From: CAMPKL01 sp963805925
Lineage (GTDB): Bacteria > Acidobacteriota > Terriglobia > Bryobacterales > UBA6623
DNA: 64,000 bases
Assembly: GCA_963805925.1 (NCBI GenBank)
Contig: CAWDWB010000003.1
Span: 1,426,001-1,490,000, forward strand
Direction: 5' to 3'
Shown: positions 1 to 8,768 of the stretch, in pieces
How positions within the stretch are numbered: the stretch's first letter is position 1
How the letters are laid out: every line of letters begins with the position of its first letter
Notes under the pieces: generated by a model
What the model was told of the DNA's origin: nothing
The model's input: only the letters and a program-made list of their open reading frames with translations
The model's database searches: none
Translations under genes and position numbers: made by a program

Positions 1-2449
1 GGCCGAAACGGCCCGCGAGGATCTTCAGCGGCTTGTCTGTGCCCGGATGAGCGCCGAGTTCTTTAAGCGGCGCTGCCGGCGCAGCCCGTCCCCGGCGGCC
101 TTTGGGTTGCTTGAGCAGTTCCACGGCCTTCTCGAGCGTGATATCCAGCGGCGATACGTCGCCTGGGGGGATCGAACGGATCTCTTCGCCGGACTTCACG
201 TAGGGGCCGAATCTTCCGTTCGCAGCGAGAACTTCTTCGCCGGTCTCGGGATGCGGCCCAATCACGCGTGGGAGCGACAGCAGCCTGAGCGCAAGGGCTA
301 AATCAACCTCCGCCTCGGCCATGCCGGGCAACAGAGAGGCCATCTTGGGCTTCACGCCTTCTTCGGCCTCTCCCAATTGCACGTAGGGGCCGAACCGGCC
401 GGCTTTGAGGAATACGGGCTTGCCGGTCTCGGGGTCTTCTCCGAGCGCCTCCGGGCCCTTGGCGGCGACTTCCAGCATCTCGACCGCATGTTCAACCGTC
501 AGATAGTCCGGAGGCGTGTCATCAGGAACGCCAGCGCGCAGGTCACCCATGGACAGGAAGGGGCCGTAGCGCCCAATGCGCACTTCGATCTCTTGCCCGT
601 CCTGGTTCTTGCCGATCGGCAGGCCGCAAACTTCGCGTGGATCGATGGACTCCTCGCCCTTCTCGACCAGGGCCTTCAAGCCGGGGTGGCCGTTGCCGAA
701 GTAGAAGCCCTTGAGGTAGCTGTTGCGGTCCGCTTCGCCCCGGGAGATGGCATCGAGGTCGTCCTCAAGGCGGGCCGTAAAGGCGTAATCGACCACATTC
801 GTGAAATGCTTCTCCAGCAGGCCGACCACCGCCATGGCGGTAAAGGTCGGCACCAGCGCCGTGCCCTTTTTAAAGGCATACGAACGCGAAAGCACCAGAT
901 CGACGATCGTGGCCCAGGTTGAGGGCCGGCCAATGCCCAGACGTTCCAGTTCGCGAATCAGCGCGCCTTCGGTAAAGCGCGACGGCGGCTGCGTGTGGCG
1001 CTCTTGGGCATCGACTTCGCCGGTCTTGAGCGGATCATTGGCCGCCATGCTGGGCAGGACTTTTTCGTGGCCGCCCAGTTCGGCCGAGAGATCTTCGCCG
1101 GCGAGATAGGCGCGCAGGAAACCGGGGAATTCGACGGTCTTGCCGGCGGCGCGGAAGCGGCCTGAACCTGCTTCGACCATCACGACGATGTTGGTTCCGC
1201 GGGCGTCTGGCATTTGACTGGCCAGAGTGCGGCGCAGAATCATCTCGTATACCTTGCCTGCTTCCGGCCCAAGCTGCTGGCGCACGCGGGCCGCATCGGC
1301 GAAATCCTCGCCCGCGGGGCGAATCGCTTCGTGGGCCTCTTGCGCGTTCTTGACCTTGGTCTGATACTGGCGCGGCGAGGGGAGCTGATATTCGGCGCCG
1401 AAATTGGCGCCAATGTACTTACGCGCGCCCTCAAGCGCCTCGTTCGACAGGGTCGTCGAATCGGTACGCATGTAGGTGATGAAGCCGTTTTCGTAGAGTT
1501 GCTGGGCGATGGTCATCGTCCGGCGGGCCGAGAGGCGCAGCTTGCGGTTGCCGTCCTGCTGCAGCGTGCTGGTGACGTAGGGAGCGGCCGGAGAGCGCGT
1601 AAAGGGCTTTTCTTCGACCGAAGCGACCTTGGCCTGGGCCGCAAGCACTTCGGCGCGCAGTTTCTCGGCCTCAGCGCCGCTCAGCGTGAAGAGTCCGTCC
1701 TTTTCCTTGAGCAGTCCGGTGTCGGGATCGAAATCACGACTCATGGCCACGCGGCGGTCGCCGACGAAGGTCAACTCGGTCTCGAAGCTCTCGCCGTTCT
1801 TAGCGAATGTGGCCTTCAGGCCCCAGTAAGAGGCGCTGTGGAATTTGATGCGATCCCGCTCGCGCTCGACCAACAAGCGCACGGCGACGCTCTGGACACG
1901 GCCGGCGCTGAGGCCGCGGGCCATCTTCTTCCACAGCAGCGGGCTAACGCGATAGCCGAACAGCCGATCGACGATGCGCCGGGTCTCCTGCGCCTCAACC
2001 AAGCTGAAATCGATGTCCCGGGGCGTCGCCAGTGCGTGCTGGATGGCCTCTTTGGTGATCTCGTGGAATACCAGACGCTTGATCGGAACCGTGGGCTTGA
2101 GCGTCTCCAGCAGATGCCAGCTGATCGACTCCCCTTCGCGGTCTTCGTCAGTCGCGAGGTAGATTTCTTTGGCGTTCTTGACCAGCTCTTTGAGTTCTTT
2201 GACGTGCGCTTTCTTACTAGCAGGCACGACATAGAGCGGCCAGAAGTCGTTGTCGACGTCGACGCCTAGATCCTTCCAAGCAGCCGTCTTGTACTTGAGC
2301 GGAACCTCAGACTGGCTCTGCGGCAGGTCGCGTATGTGGCCGTTTGAGGCCTTCACGACGTAGCCCTTCCCCAAAAAACGCTCGATTGTGCGAGCTTTGG
2401 TCGGCGACTCGACTATGACCAGCGAGTGCTGGCCCGATTCCTTCGGCAT
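1..2449 (-). CDS. topA: DNA topoisomerase I, partial (3' end beyond left edge)
   Basis: Type IA topoisomerase that relaxes negative supercoils through a 5'-phosphotyrosine. The reading frame starts at the ATG at 2449 (MPKESGQHSLVIVESPTKA) and stays open to the window edge, giving about 816 visible residues. The N-terminal Toprim domain shows VIVESPTKA and the acidic DEDREGE motif. The catalytic tyrosine lies in ITYMRTDST at about residue 326. The C-terminal part has no visible zinc-ribbon cysteines. Instead it carries repeated Toprim-associated modules with G-R-[YF]-G-P motifs (GRYGPFLSMG, GRFGPYVQLG, GRFGPYVKSG and another at the edge), as in actinobacterial-type enzymes. It lies 36 bp downstream of dprA on the same strand, a common bacterial pairing, so co-transcription is likely. 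Confidence 0.97.
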   Translation of the reverse strand, partial: MPKESGQHSLVIVESPTKARTIERFLGKGYVVKASNGHIRDLPQSQSEVPLKYKTAAWKDLGVDVDNDFWPLYVVPASKKAHVKELKELVKNAKEIYLATDEDREGESISWHLLETLKPTVPIKRLVFHEITKEAIQHALATPRDIDFSLVEAQETRRIVDRLFGYRVSPLLWKKMARGLSAGRVQSVAVRLLVERERDRIKFHSASYWGLKATFAKNGESFETELTFVGDRRVAMSRDFDPDTGLLKEKDGLFTLSGAEAEKLRAEVLAAQAKVASVEEKPFTRSPAAPYVTSTLQQDGNRKLRLSARRTMTIAQQLYENGFITYMRTDSTTLSNEALEGARKYIGANFGAEYQLPSPRQYQTKVKNAQEAHEAIRPAGEDFADAARVRQQLGPEAGKVYEMILRRTLASQMPDARGTNIVVMVEAGSGRFRAAGKTVEFPGFLRAYLAGEDLSAELGGHEKVLPSMAANDPLKTGEVDAQERHTQPPSRFTEGALIRELERLGIGRPSTWATIVDLVLSRSYAFKKGTALVPTFTAMAVVGLLEKHFTNVVDYAFTARLEDDLDAISRGEADRNSYLKGFYFGNGHPGLKALVEKGEESIDPREVCGLPIGKNQDGQEIEVRIGRYGPFLSMGDLRAGVPDDTPPDYLTVEHAVEMLEVAAKGPEALGEDPETGKPVFLKAGRFGPYVQLGEAEEGVKPKMASLLPGMAEAEVDLALALRLLSLPRVIGPHPETGEEVLAANGRFGPYVKSGEEIRSIPPGDVSPLDITLEKAVELLKQPKGRRGRAAPAAPLKELGAHPGTDKPLKILAGRFG

Positions 2450-2485
2450 AATTTAGCTGGACTCCAACGACGAGAGGCGTGAGGG

Positions 2486-3652
2486 TCAATCTCTCCACGC
2501 CAGCACGAAGCTTTTCCCCGGAAGCTGCTTGACTGCGCCGAACAACTCTAGTTCGCTCAATGCAGCCAGCACATCCGCCGAGGACTCGCCTCTTACTGTG
2601 CGGATGATCTCGTCAATATGCAAGGCCTCGTCGATACGAAGCAGCGAAAGGATCTTCTTGCCGGTCGGACTCGCCTGCTCCCCGAACAAGCTCGTCTGCG
2701 CCGGAACGGCCCCTTGCCGCTCACCTGACCGCTCGCGATAAACCAGCTCCTGGCGGACCGTTTGCGGCAGTTCCTCGATGACGTCGAGCGCTTCCTGGAT
2801 CAGCTTAGCACCGTCTTTGATGAGCAAGTTCGGGCCCCAACTTTGCTGCGAAACGATCGGACCGGGTACGGCCATCACCTCGCGGTCTTGCTCCATAGCC
2901 AGCCGAGCGGTGATCAGCGAGCCGCTGTATTGAGCTCCTTCGACGACGACGACGGCCAAACTCATGCCGCTGATGATGCGGTTGCGGATAGGGAAATTTT
3001 GAGGGAACGGCGTCTGGCCGAGAGGGAATTCGGACACCACCAAGCCACGCTCAACCAGCTCGTCGTAGAGCTTGCGGTTCTCGCGTGGATAAGGCACATC
3101 GACACCGGTACCGAGCACGGCGACTGACGCGCCGCCGCCCGCCAGAGCGCCCTTGTGCGCCGCGGCGTCGATGCCGCGGGCCATGCCGCTGACGTGAACG
3201 AGCCCCGCCTGGACGAGATCTTTGACCAGTTTCTCGGCGACGGCGCGGCCGTAAGGCGTGGGCCGCCGCGTGCCGACAACAGCGATCGCAGGGCGCGACA
3301 AGAGCCCGATGTCGCCTTTGGCGTACAGCAACGCCGGCGGGTCGTGGATCTCTTTGAGCAGTTGCGGATAGCGCGGATCCTGAAAGGGGATGATCGCAAC
3401 GCCTTTCTCCTCCGCCTTGCGGAACTCGTCGGCGGCCTCTTCGAAACTGAGCCCGGAATGAATTGCCTCGATCACCGCGCCGCGCAGCCGCGGCATGGCC
3501 GTCTTCAAATCGATGAGCGAGGCGTGAAAAATCCCTTCGGGGTGACCGAAGATCTGGACGAGTCGAAGTGCGTTCCGGGCTCCAAGCCCCGGAGTAAGGT
3601 GTAGTGCCAGCCAGTTGAGCTGCGTCTCTGGACTAGCAGCAGGCGCTGCCAT
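2486..3652 (-). CDS. dprA: DNA-processing protein DprA
   Basis: 388 residues. DprA binds incoming single-stranded DNA and loads RecA during natural transformation. The N-terminal helix-hairpin-helix-like segment (about 1-70) is followed by the Rossmann-like DprA core, with AVVGTRRPTPYGR, HVSGMARGIDAAAH, SVAVLGTGVDVPYPREN and a GSLITARLAMEQDREVMAVPG-type stretch. A C-terminal winged-helix-like region (about 320-388, DEALHIDEIIRTVRGES) matches the DprA_WH domain. Length is typical. The start MAAPAASPETQLNWLAL is the first in-frame ATG. It sits upstream of topA in the same orientation. The protein suggests competence or recombination capacity, but no other com gene is in view. Confidence 0.96.
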   Translation of the reverse strand: MAAPAASPETQLNWLALHLTPGLGARNALRLVQIFGHPEGIFHASLIDLKTAMPRLRGAVIEAIHSGLSFEEAADEFRKAEEKGVAIIPFQDPRYPQLLKEIHDPPALLYAKGDIGLLSRPAIAVVGTRRPTPYGRAVAEKLVKDLVQAGLVHVSGMARGIDAAAHKGALAGGGASVAVLGTGVDVPYPRENRKLYDELVERGLVVSEFPLGQTPFPQNFPIRNRIISGMSLAVVVVEGAQYSGSLITARLAMEQDREVMAVPGPIVSQQSWGPNLLIKDGAKLIQEALDVIEELPQTVRQELVYRERSGERQGAVPAQTSLFGEQASPTGKKILSLLRIDEALHIDEIIRTVRGESSADVLAALSELELFGAVKQLPGKSFVLAWRD

Positions 3653-3706
3653 TGACTAGTGAGGCTTTCGACTCTATCAATCGAGGGGCGCAGAAGCAAA
3701 TAGAAC

Positions 3707-5215
3707 TTACATGCCGCGTGATTCGTCGCGGGGACGCAGGTACCAATCGAGGATTTCCGGCGGCTCGCCAGCGGGTTCATCGGCAGCCTCGGGGTGAGTC
3801 TCGCGGAAGCGCGTCAGCATAAGTTCGGTCATTTCGCTGACGACGGCCGGGTTGTCGCTTGAGACGTCCAGCAGCTCGCCCGGATCGGCTTCGAGATCGT
3901 ATAGACGGACATAGCGGCCCGGCGTCGGGTTTTCTGTCTCATATCCGTCGTTGCGGAAGCGCTTGCCGGTGCAGTGAATAAACTTCCAGCGGCTGGTGCG
4001 GACGCAAGCTTCTTCGTTGTGCAGGAACTCGCTGAAGATGTGGTCGCGGGGATTACTGCTCGTGCCGTCTTCGAGATACGGCACCAGGCTGAGGCCTTGC
4101 ATCCCAGGGATCGGATAGACGTCGAGAAAGTCCAGGATCGTCGCAGGGATGTCGACGGATTCCGTGAAGTCATCGACGACGCCGTTGCGAATGCGGCCGG
4201 GACAACTCATCAACAAGGGCGGTCGAAGCGCTGGGTCATACAAGCAGTGCTTGTAGATCCTGCCATGCTCGCCGAGCAGGAAACCGTGATCGCCCCAGTA
4301 GACAACTAGGGTATTGTCGTCGAGGCCGAGTCTCGTAATCGCATCGGTGACGACTCCGACGTTCTCGTCCAGGAAGCTGGCGGACGTGTAATAGGCAGCG
4401 ATTGCGCCGCGCATGTCGTCGTCAGTGAGTTCGCGGAGAAGCAACGGGATCTGCGCTTTGTCGTCCGGACCCAGCGGAGGCAGTTCGAAGTCGGCGGGGT
4501 TGTAGCGGCCTGCGTACTCGATCGGAAAGTCAAAGGGATTGTGCGGCTCGCCGAAGCTGACCCACAGCGCGAAGGGGTCGTCGCCTTGTTGTTCGAGATA
4601 TTCGACGGCCTTGCGCGCGGTGTGGCTGCTGGGCATGTCGGCGGCGTAGTAGGGCGCGGGCAGGTTGTCGCAGTTGAGCCAGAGACGCGTGGGGTCTTGA
4701 TGCGCCCGCGCGCGGGGTTTGGTCTTCACGCCGGGCGCGGGCGGCTTGGGCTGAACCTCTTCTTTCCAGGATGCGTTGATGACGCCCTCGACCATGGCGA
4801 CATCCAGGCCGTGGATGCCGGGGTAGGCGTCTCGCATGAAGCCCATCTTTCCGAAAGCGGCGGTGTGATAACCGGCACTGTTGAGCTGGTCGGCGATCGT
4901 GCGGCGGTCTTCGGAAAGCGCTGTACCGAAAGTGCTGACGCCATCGGCATGCGGCAACATGCCGGTAAACACCGACTGCCGCGACGGCGTACACAGCGGG
5001 TAGTTGACGAAGTGATTGGAGAAGCGCACGCCTTGCGTGGCGAGGCGGTCCAGGTTCGGCGTTTGCGCCTGCGGATTGCCCGCCGCGCCCATCACATCCC
5101 AACGGTGATCGTCGGCAATGATGAAAACCAAATTAGGGCGTTGGATCGGCTCCGTGCGTCCGCAAGATGCGGCCCCTGCAGCGATAGCGCCCAATGCGGA
5201 CCGTCGCGTAAGCAT
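3707..5215 (-). CDS. Sulfatase (formylglycine-dependent), probable lipoprotein
   Basis: 502 residues, arylsulfatase/alkaline-phosphatase superfamily. The N-terminus MLTRRSALGAIAAGAASCGR combines twin-arginine-like residues with a lipobox ending at Cys18, so export and lipid anchoring are likely. PNLVFIIADDHRWD supplies the metal-binding aspartates (about 35-36). The formylglycine motif is C75-T-P-S-R79 within NYPLCTPSRQSVFTG. YWGDHGFLLGEHGRIYKHC contains the distal metal-binding D/H pair. Cys-type sulfatases need a maturase, which is not in this window. The natural substrate cannot be told from sequence; sulfated polysaccharide or choline sulfate are family options. It is followed by dprA 54 bp downstream on the same strand. 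Confidence 0.93.
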   Translation of the reverse strand: MLTRRSALGAIAAGAASCGRTEPIQRPNLVFIIADDHRWDVMGAAGNPQAQTPNLDRLATQGVRFSNHFVNYPLCTPSRQSVFTGMLPHADGVSTFGTALSEDRRTIADQLNSAGYHTAAFGKMGFMRDAYPGIHGLDVAMVEGVINASWKEEVQPKPPAPGVKTKPRARAHQDPTRLWLNCDNLPAPYYAADMPSSHTARKAVEYLEQQGDDPFALWVSFGEPHNPFDFPIEYAGRYNPADFELPPLGPDDKAQIPLLLRELTDDDMRGAIAAYYTSASFLDENVGVVTDAITRLGLDDNTLVVYWGDHGFLLGEHGRIYKHCLYDPALRPPLLMSCPGRIRNGVVDDFTESVDIPATILDFLDVYPIPGMQGLSLVPYLEDGTSSNPRDHIFSEFLHNEEACVRTSRWKFIHCTGKRFRNDGYETENPTPGRYVRLYDLEADPGELLDVSSDNPAVVSEMTELMLTRFRETHPEAADEPAGEPPEILDWYLRPRDESRGM

Positions 5216-5258
5216 ACCGGCTGAATGCTAGCGAATTGCGCTTGCGCGCGCCAGTCCC

Positions 5259-5286
5259 GCCTTCGCGGGGCGCACCCCGCGAAGGC
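5259..5286. repeat. Perfect 12-bp inverted repeat, 4-nt loop
   Basis: GCCTTCGCGGGG, then CGCA, then CCCCGCGAAGGC: a perfect 12-bp stem in the 93-bp gap between the nucleotidyltransferase stop (5309) and the sulfatase start (5215). There is no T tract on either side, so it does not look like a simple intrinsic terminator. It may be a REP-like intergenic palindrome or an mRNA-stabilising hairpin. Confidence 0.7.
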
Positions 5287-5308
5287 AGGGCCAGCGCCGC
5301 GCTAGCGG

Positions 5309-6034
5309 CTAGCGTTTTTGGACGAACTCCGTCGCGTGGGACAAGTCTTCCGGCCGGCCGACGTCGCGCCAGAATCCTTTGATGTCGTACCAGCCGACTT
5401 TCTTCCCCGAATTCACCAACTCGTGGACCGCATCGGTCAGCTCGTATTCGCCGCGTGGCGAGAGGCCCATTTTTTCTTGGGCGGCAAAGACCGAGGGGCG
5501 GAAGACGTAAATGCCGGCGTTGTTCCAGTTGGTGGTGGAGGTGCCCTGCGCGGGCTTCTCGATGATCTTCGTGACGCGGTCGCCGTCGGTGTAGACCGCG
5601 CCGCCCTGATAGGGGTCCTCGACCCATTTGACCGACAGCACCATCTCGGCGCCTTCGGCGCGGGACAGCATTTCGCTGTAGACGGACGACTCGACGAGGT
5701 TGTCGCCGTAGGTCATCAAGAAGGCGTGGTCGCCGACGAACTCGCGCGCCAACAACGCCGCGCTGCCGGTGCCGTCCTGCTTAACCTGGGTGACGTAGCT
5801 GAGCTTCGCCTGCGCCGGCGGATTGGCGGCGAAGTAGTCCTTGACGATGTCTTCGCGGTAGCCGACGACGATGAGCACTTCGCGGATGCCTGCGGCTTCG
5901 AGGCGCTCGATCTGATGCGCCAGCATCGGGCGGTCGCCCAGCGGCAGCATCGGCTTGGGACAGTCCGCGGTGAGGTCCTTCATGCGGGTGCCCCGCCCGG
6001 CGGCAAGAGTGACGGCTTTGGTGATCGTTTCCAC
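5309..6034 (-). CDS. Sugar-phosphate nucleotidyltransferase
   Basis: 241 residues, NTP_transferase family (RmlA / mannose-1-phosphate guanylyltransferase-like). It joins a sugar 1-phosphate to an NTP to give an NDP-sugar and PPi in the cytoplasm. The signature loop LAAGRGTRMKDLT is at about residues 10-22, followed by PKPMLPLGDRPML and a metal-binding Asp in LMTYGDNLVE. The short length without a left-handed beta-helix indicates a single-domain enzyme. Translation starts at GTG (6034). It is the third gene of an apparent operon with the oxidoreductase at 7409 and the small ORF at 6468. The nucleotide and sugar specificity cannot be read from sequence. Confidence 0.9.
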   Translation of the reverse strand: METITKAVTLAAGRGTRMKDLTADCPKPMLPLGDRPMLAHQIERLEAAGIREVLIVVGYREDIVKDYFAANPPAQAKLSYVTQVKQDGTGSAALLAREFVGDHAFLMTYGDNLVESSVYSEMLSRAEGAEMVLSVKWVEDPYQGGAVYTDGDRVTKIIEKPAQGTSTTNWNNAGIYVFRPSVFAAQEKMGLSPRGEYELTDAVHELVNSGKKVGWYDIKGFWRDVGRPEDLSHATEFVQKR

Positions 6035-6069
6035 GTAGTTACAGTAACTTGCGCGGCGTCGAAACGCCT

Positions 6070-6468
6070 TCAGGCGGAAGCCCTACTTCGAGAAGACTTA
6101 CACGCCCAAAGATGCGAGTTCGAGGTCTCCCTAGTCCGCTCCGAGTTCGCCAGAAACGAGGCAGCCAGCTTTGTTTCTCCCGGGACATTGGGCCCCCTGA
6201 ACGAGCGCAGCTCCAGGAATCGTTCCACCGCCTCGTTTGGCTGGCCGTACTCCGATCGGATGGATCGAATCTCCTCTGCAAGAGCGATCAAGCGCGTTGC
6301 CTCCGGCCATCTGTACCAGTGCGCGTCCGGAGGAACGAGATGGTCGTTCTGTCCAAAGAGACCAAAACGGCCTTGGACGGATTGCTTCAGACACACGAGG
6401 AGCAGCAAATGGAACTCCCGTTCGAGTTCCGCGAGCTTCTCTTGCAGTATCTTTGCCCGTCGCCCCAT
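6070..6468 (-). CDS. Conserved-looking small hypothetical protein
   Basis: 132 residues from the ATG at 6468 (MGRRAKILQEKLAELEREFH). It starts 5 bp after the stop of the Gfo/Idh/MocA oxidoreductase and ends 35 bp before the nucleotidyltransferase, so it fits a three-gene operon. The first 25 residues look helical and charged. A proline/tryptophan-rich middle (VPPDAHWYRWPEATR) is followed by another helix (LIALAEEIRSIRSEYG). The last 30 residues are Ser/Arg/Thr-rich and unlike the rest, so a natural 3' frameshift or error is possible. I do not recognise the family and assign no function. Confidence 0.6.
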   Translation of the reverse strand: MGRRAKILQEKLAELEREFHLLLLVCLKQSVQGRFGLFGQNDHLVPPDAHWYRWPEATRLIALAEEIRSIRSEYGQPNEAVERFLELRSFRGPNVPGETKLAASFLANSERTRETSNSHLWACKSSRSRASA

Positions 6469-6473
6469 GAGCC

Positions 6474-7409
6474 TTACAGTTGCAGTCTTACCGAACTCTT
6501 CTCTTTCGCGCTTTGGTAAACCGCCATTGTCATCTCGACCGACTTCAAACCGTCGTAGGAAGTCACCGGCGGTTTGCCATTGTTGACGATCGCGTCGACG
6601 AACAGGCGATCTTCTTCCGCAAACCCCCACTTCTCTTCACGCGTGAGGTTGGCGAAGTTCTCGACGCTGGTCGGCTTGTCGAGGCCGATGCGCCATTCGA
6701 GCTTCTCCATCTCTTCGGTGCGAATCGTCGAGTACTCGCCGTAAACCTCGACGCTCTCGTAGGGGAAAAACCAACTCGTGTCCGCCGAGGTGACGAACGT
6801 CGCGTGTTGGCCGCCGGCGAACTCGACCAGCATCGAGAAGTCGTCCTTGCGGCTCTCGCGCGCCTGGACGGAGACGATCTCGCCGAGCAAGAAGCGCATC
6901 ATGTCGAACATGTGGATCGGCGTCTCAAACAAGAAGCCGCCGGTCACCGCCGCGTCGCCCACCCAAACAGGGTTCAGCAGTTCGCCGCGGTTCATTTTGA
7001 TGTGCGCGCAGTGCGCGGGCGAGCCTTCGAGCAGTTTCTTGACGTTCTTGTAGACGGGCGCGAAGCGACGGTTGTGGCCAACCTGAAATATCTTGCCGGA
7101 GGCCTGAGCCGCTTCATGCAAACGCTGTGCGTCTTCGAGCGTGGTGGCCATCGGCTTCTCGCAGAAGACGTGTTTGCCGGCGGCAATCGCCTCGAGCGCC
7201 ATCGCGACGTGCGTGGTGTTGGGCGAGACGATGTACACCGCGTCGGACGCCTCGATCAGATCGTCAACGCTGGCGACGGCGAGCGCGCCGGCACGGGCCG
7301 GGTCCACGTCATAAACGCCCGAGATACGCACGCGGTCATCGCGGTCCAAGTTGGCGCGGTGGACGCCCGACATGAATCCGGCGCCGATAAGTCCAATCTT
7401 CAAGCCCAC
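6474..7409 (-). CDS. Gfo/Idh/MocA-family NAD(P)-dependent oxidoreductase
   Basis: 311 residues. The N-terminal Rossmann fold starts KIGLIGAGFMSGVHRANL, and the hallmark E-K-P motif (HVFCEKPMATT) is at about 84-86. The C-terminal half has the open beta-sheet substrate domain, with FLFETPIHMFDMMRFLLGE carrying a likely catalytic His. Members oxidise or reduce sugars, inositols or related polyols. GTG start at 7409 with GAGGAG seven bases upstream. It leads the operon with the small ORF and the sugar nucleotidyltransferase, which suggests nucleotide-sugar or sugar-derivative metabolism. The exact substrate is unknown. Confidence 0.93.
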   Translation of the reverse strand: MGLKIGLIGAGFMSGVHRANLDRDDRVRISGVYDVDPARAGALAVASVDDLIEASDAVYIVSPNTTHVAMALEAIAAGKHVFCEKPMATTLEDAQRLHEAAQASGKIFQVGHNRRFAPVYKNVKKLLEGSPAHCAHIKMNRGELLNPVWVGDAAVTGGFLFETPIHMFDMMRFLLGEIVSVQARESRKDDFSMLVEFAGGQHATFVTSADTSWFFPYESVEVYGEYSTIRTEEMEKLEWRIGLDKPTSVENFANLTREEKWGFAEEDRLFVDAIVNNGKPPVTSYDGLKSVEMTMAVYQSAKEKSSVRLQL

Positions 7410-7508
7410 TGATTTCTCCTCGAAACTCCGAATCTAGCATGTCGTAGCGGCGATGGCTTCGGCGAACAAATGCGCGGCGAACCTCGTACTTTCTTGTGAG
7501 GAGAAAAA

Positions 7509-7829
7509 ATGATCAAAACCACTACGCCCTCCGTTGAGGGCCGCCCCATCCAGGCCTACTTGGGCATTGTCGTCGGCGAGGCGATCGTCGGCGCAAACAT
7601 CTTCAAAGACCTGTTTGCGGGCATTCGCGACATCGTCGGCGGACGTTCGGGGGCCTATGAGAAGGAGTTAGGCAAGGCGCGGCAGATTGCGCTCGATGAG
7701 CTGGATCAGAATGCGCTTGCGCTGGGGGCCGACGCGGTTGTCGCCATCGACCTCGACTACGAAGTCCTGGGCCAAGGCAACGGCATGCTGATGGTCAGCG
7801 CCAGCGGAACGGCTGTGAAGCTCAGCTAG
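7509..7829 (+). CDS. YbjQ / UPF0145 family protein
   Basis: 106 residues. The sequence matches the YbjQ-type putative heavy-metal-binding family: GIVVGEAIVGANIFKDLFAG, then IRDIVGGRSGAYEKELGKAR, then LGADAVVAIDLDYEVLG and a C-terminal MLMVSASGTAVKL strand. Length is standard and it is probably a cytoplasmic pentamer-forming protein. The start is well supported by GAGGAG seven bases before ATG. It is divergent from the oxidoreductase at 7409 and its last codon overlaps the stop of the convergent amidohydrolase by four bases. The biochemical role of the family is not established. Confidence 0.93.
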   Translation: MIKTTTPSVEGRPIQAYLGIVVGEAIVGANIFKDLFAGIRDIVGGRSGAYEKELGKARQIALDELDQNALALGADAVVAIDLDYEVLGQGNGMLMVSASGTAVKLS

Positions 7830-8752
7830 CTCCCGCGGTTCAGGAGCCGGGCCAGGTTGCCGCCGAAAATCCTGGCGGCGTCTTCACCGGCAATACCGAA
7901 CTCCAGCAGCGTCTCGGCTTGCGAGTCAAAGACGGCGCGATTCCAGCCGCGAGGGAAAAAGGACGAGTCGGAGCCGAACAACAACCGGTCCGGGCCAAGC
8001 AGGCCGAGGGCCTGGCGGAAGACGTCTTCGAGCGAGGGCGGCGGCGTCAGATATTTTGTCCAAGAGTTGCTGCTGGATGTGTCGAGATACACGTTAGGGC
8101 ATAGGTCAGCAAGCATCAGCGCTTCACGAAAAAAGCCCGCGCCGAAGTGCGGTACGACGAAATTCACCTGGGGGTACTCGAGCGCAACGCGGTGCAGATC
8201 GAGCGGGTTCGAGCGGCTCATGTCGAACTTCGACGCCAGGCCGAGCTTCTTGCGGACGCCGAGGCTGAGTACGCCGCAGTGGACGAATACGATTGTCCCG
8301 GGCCGTTCCGCGGCGGCTTGATAGACCGGCGCGAGGCACTCATCTTGCACCGAGAAGCTTTGCATGGCGGGGAACAAGCACAAGCCTTGCAGGCCTGAGT
8401 CGAAGGCCTTAGCGGCGCGCTCGCCGGCATCGGGCTTGGTCGGGTTGAACAAGAAATATCCCCAGAAACGCTCGGGATAAGCCTCGATTGCCGCGACGGC
8501 GGAAGCTTCGTCTCCCGGAATGCTGGCAATCAACGCACAGCGGTCAACGCCCTGGCGGTCGAGTTCGCCGACCCACTTCGAGGCCAGTTCGCGTGGTTCG
8601 GCGGGAGGAGTTTCCCAACCGAGGCGCTGCACCATGGCGTCCAGCGATTCATCGGAGGCCTGCCGCTGGGAGCGCAGGACTTCAAAGAAACGGTGGGAAA
8701 AGAGGTGAACGTGGGCGTCGTTGACGGCGATCTCGCCCCAAGCGGTGTGCAT
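7826..8752 (-). CDS. Amidohydrolase 2 family (TIM-barrel) protein
   Basis: 308 residues. It begins with the metal-binding strand-1 motif as NDAHVHLFS (His-x-His), continues with LIASIPGDEASAVAAIEAYP and FVVPHFGAGFFREAL (barrel His), and ends with RLLFGSDSSFFPRGW, where Asp is the strand-8 ligand typical of PF04909. Members are hydrolases or decarboxylases acting on aromatic acids or lactones; the substrate here is unknown. ATG at 8752. It lies 16 bp downstream of the small ORF at 9068, so the two probably form an operon, and it is convergent with the YbjQ-like gene. Confidence 0.9.
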   Translation of the reverse strand: MHTAWGEIAVNDAHVHLFSHRFFEVLRSQRQASDESLDAMVQRLGWETPPAEPRELASKWVGELDRQGVDRCALIASIPGDEASAVAAIEAYPERFWGYFLFNPTKPDAGERAAKAFDSGLQGLCLFPAMQSFSVQDECLAPVYQAAAERPGTIVFVHCGVLSLGVRKKLGLASKFDMSRSNPLDLHRVALEYPQVNFVVPHFGAGFFREALMLADLCPNVYLDTSSSNSWTKYLTPPPSLEDVFRQALGLLGPDRLLFGSDSSFFPRGWNRAVFDSQAETLLEFGIAGEDAARIFGGNLARLLNRGS

Positions 8753-8768
8753 CCCAAGAGGATACGGC

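Noticed and set aside
1214..2269. Long plus-strand frame (351 codons) opposite topA
   Set aside because: It mirrors the well-supported topA frame on the minus strand, and its translation is Arg/Leu/Val-rich with no domain; an antisense shadow from GC-rich codons.
5318..6586. 422-codon plus-strand frame across the nucleotidyltransferase and small ORF
   Set aside because: Antisense to recognisable minus-strand proteins, and the translation is low in domain signal.
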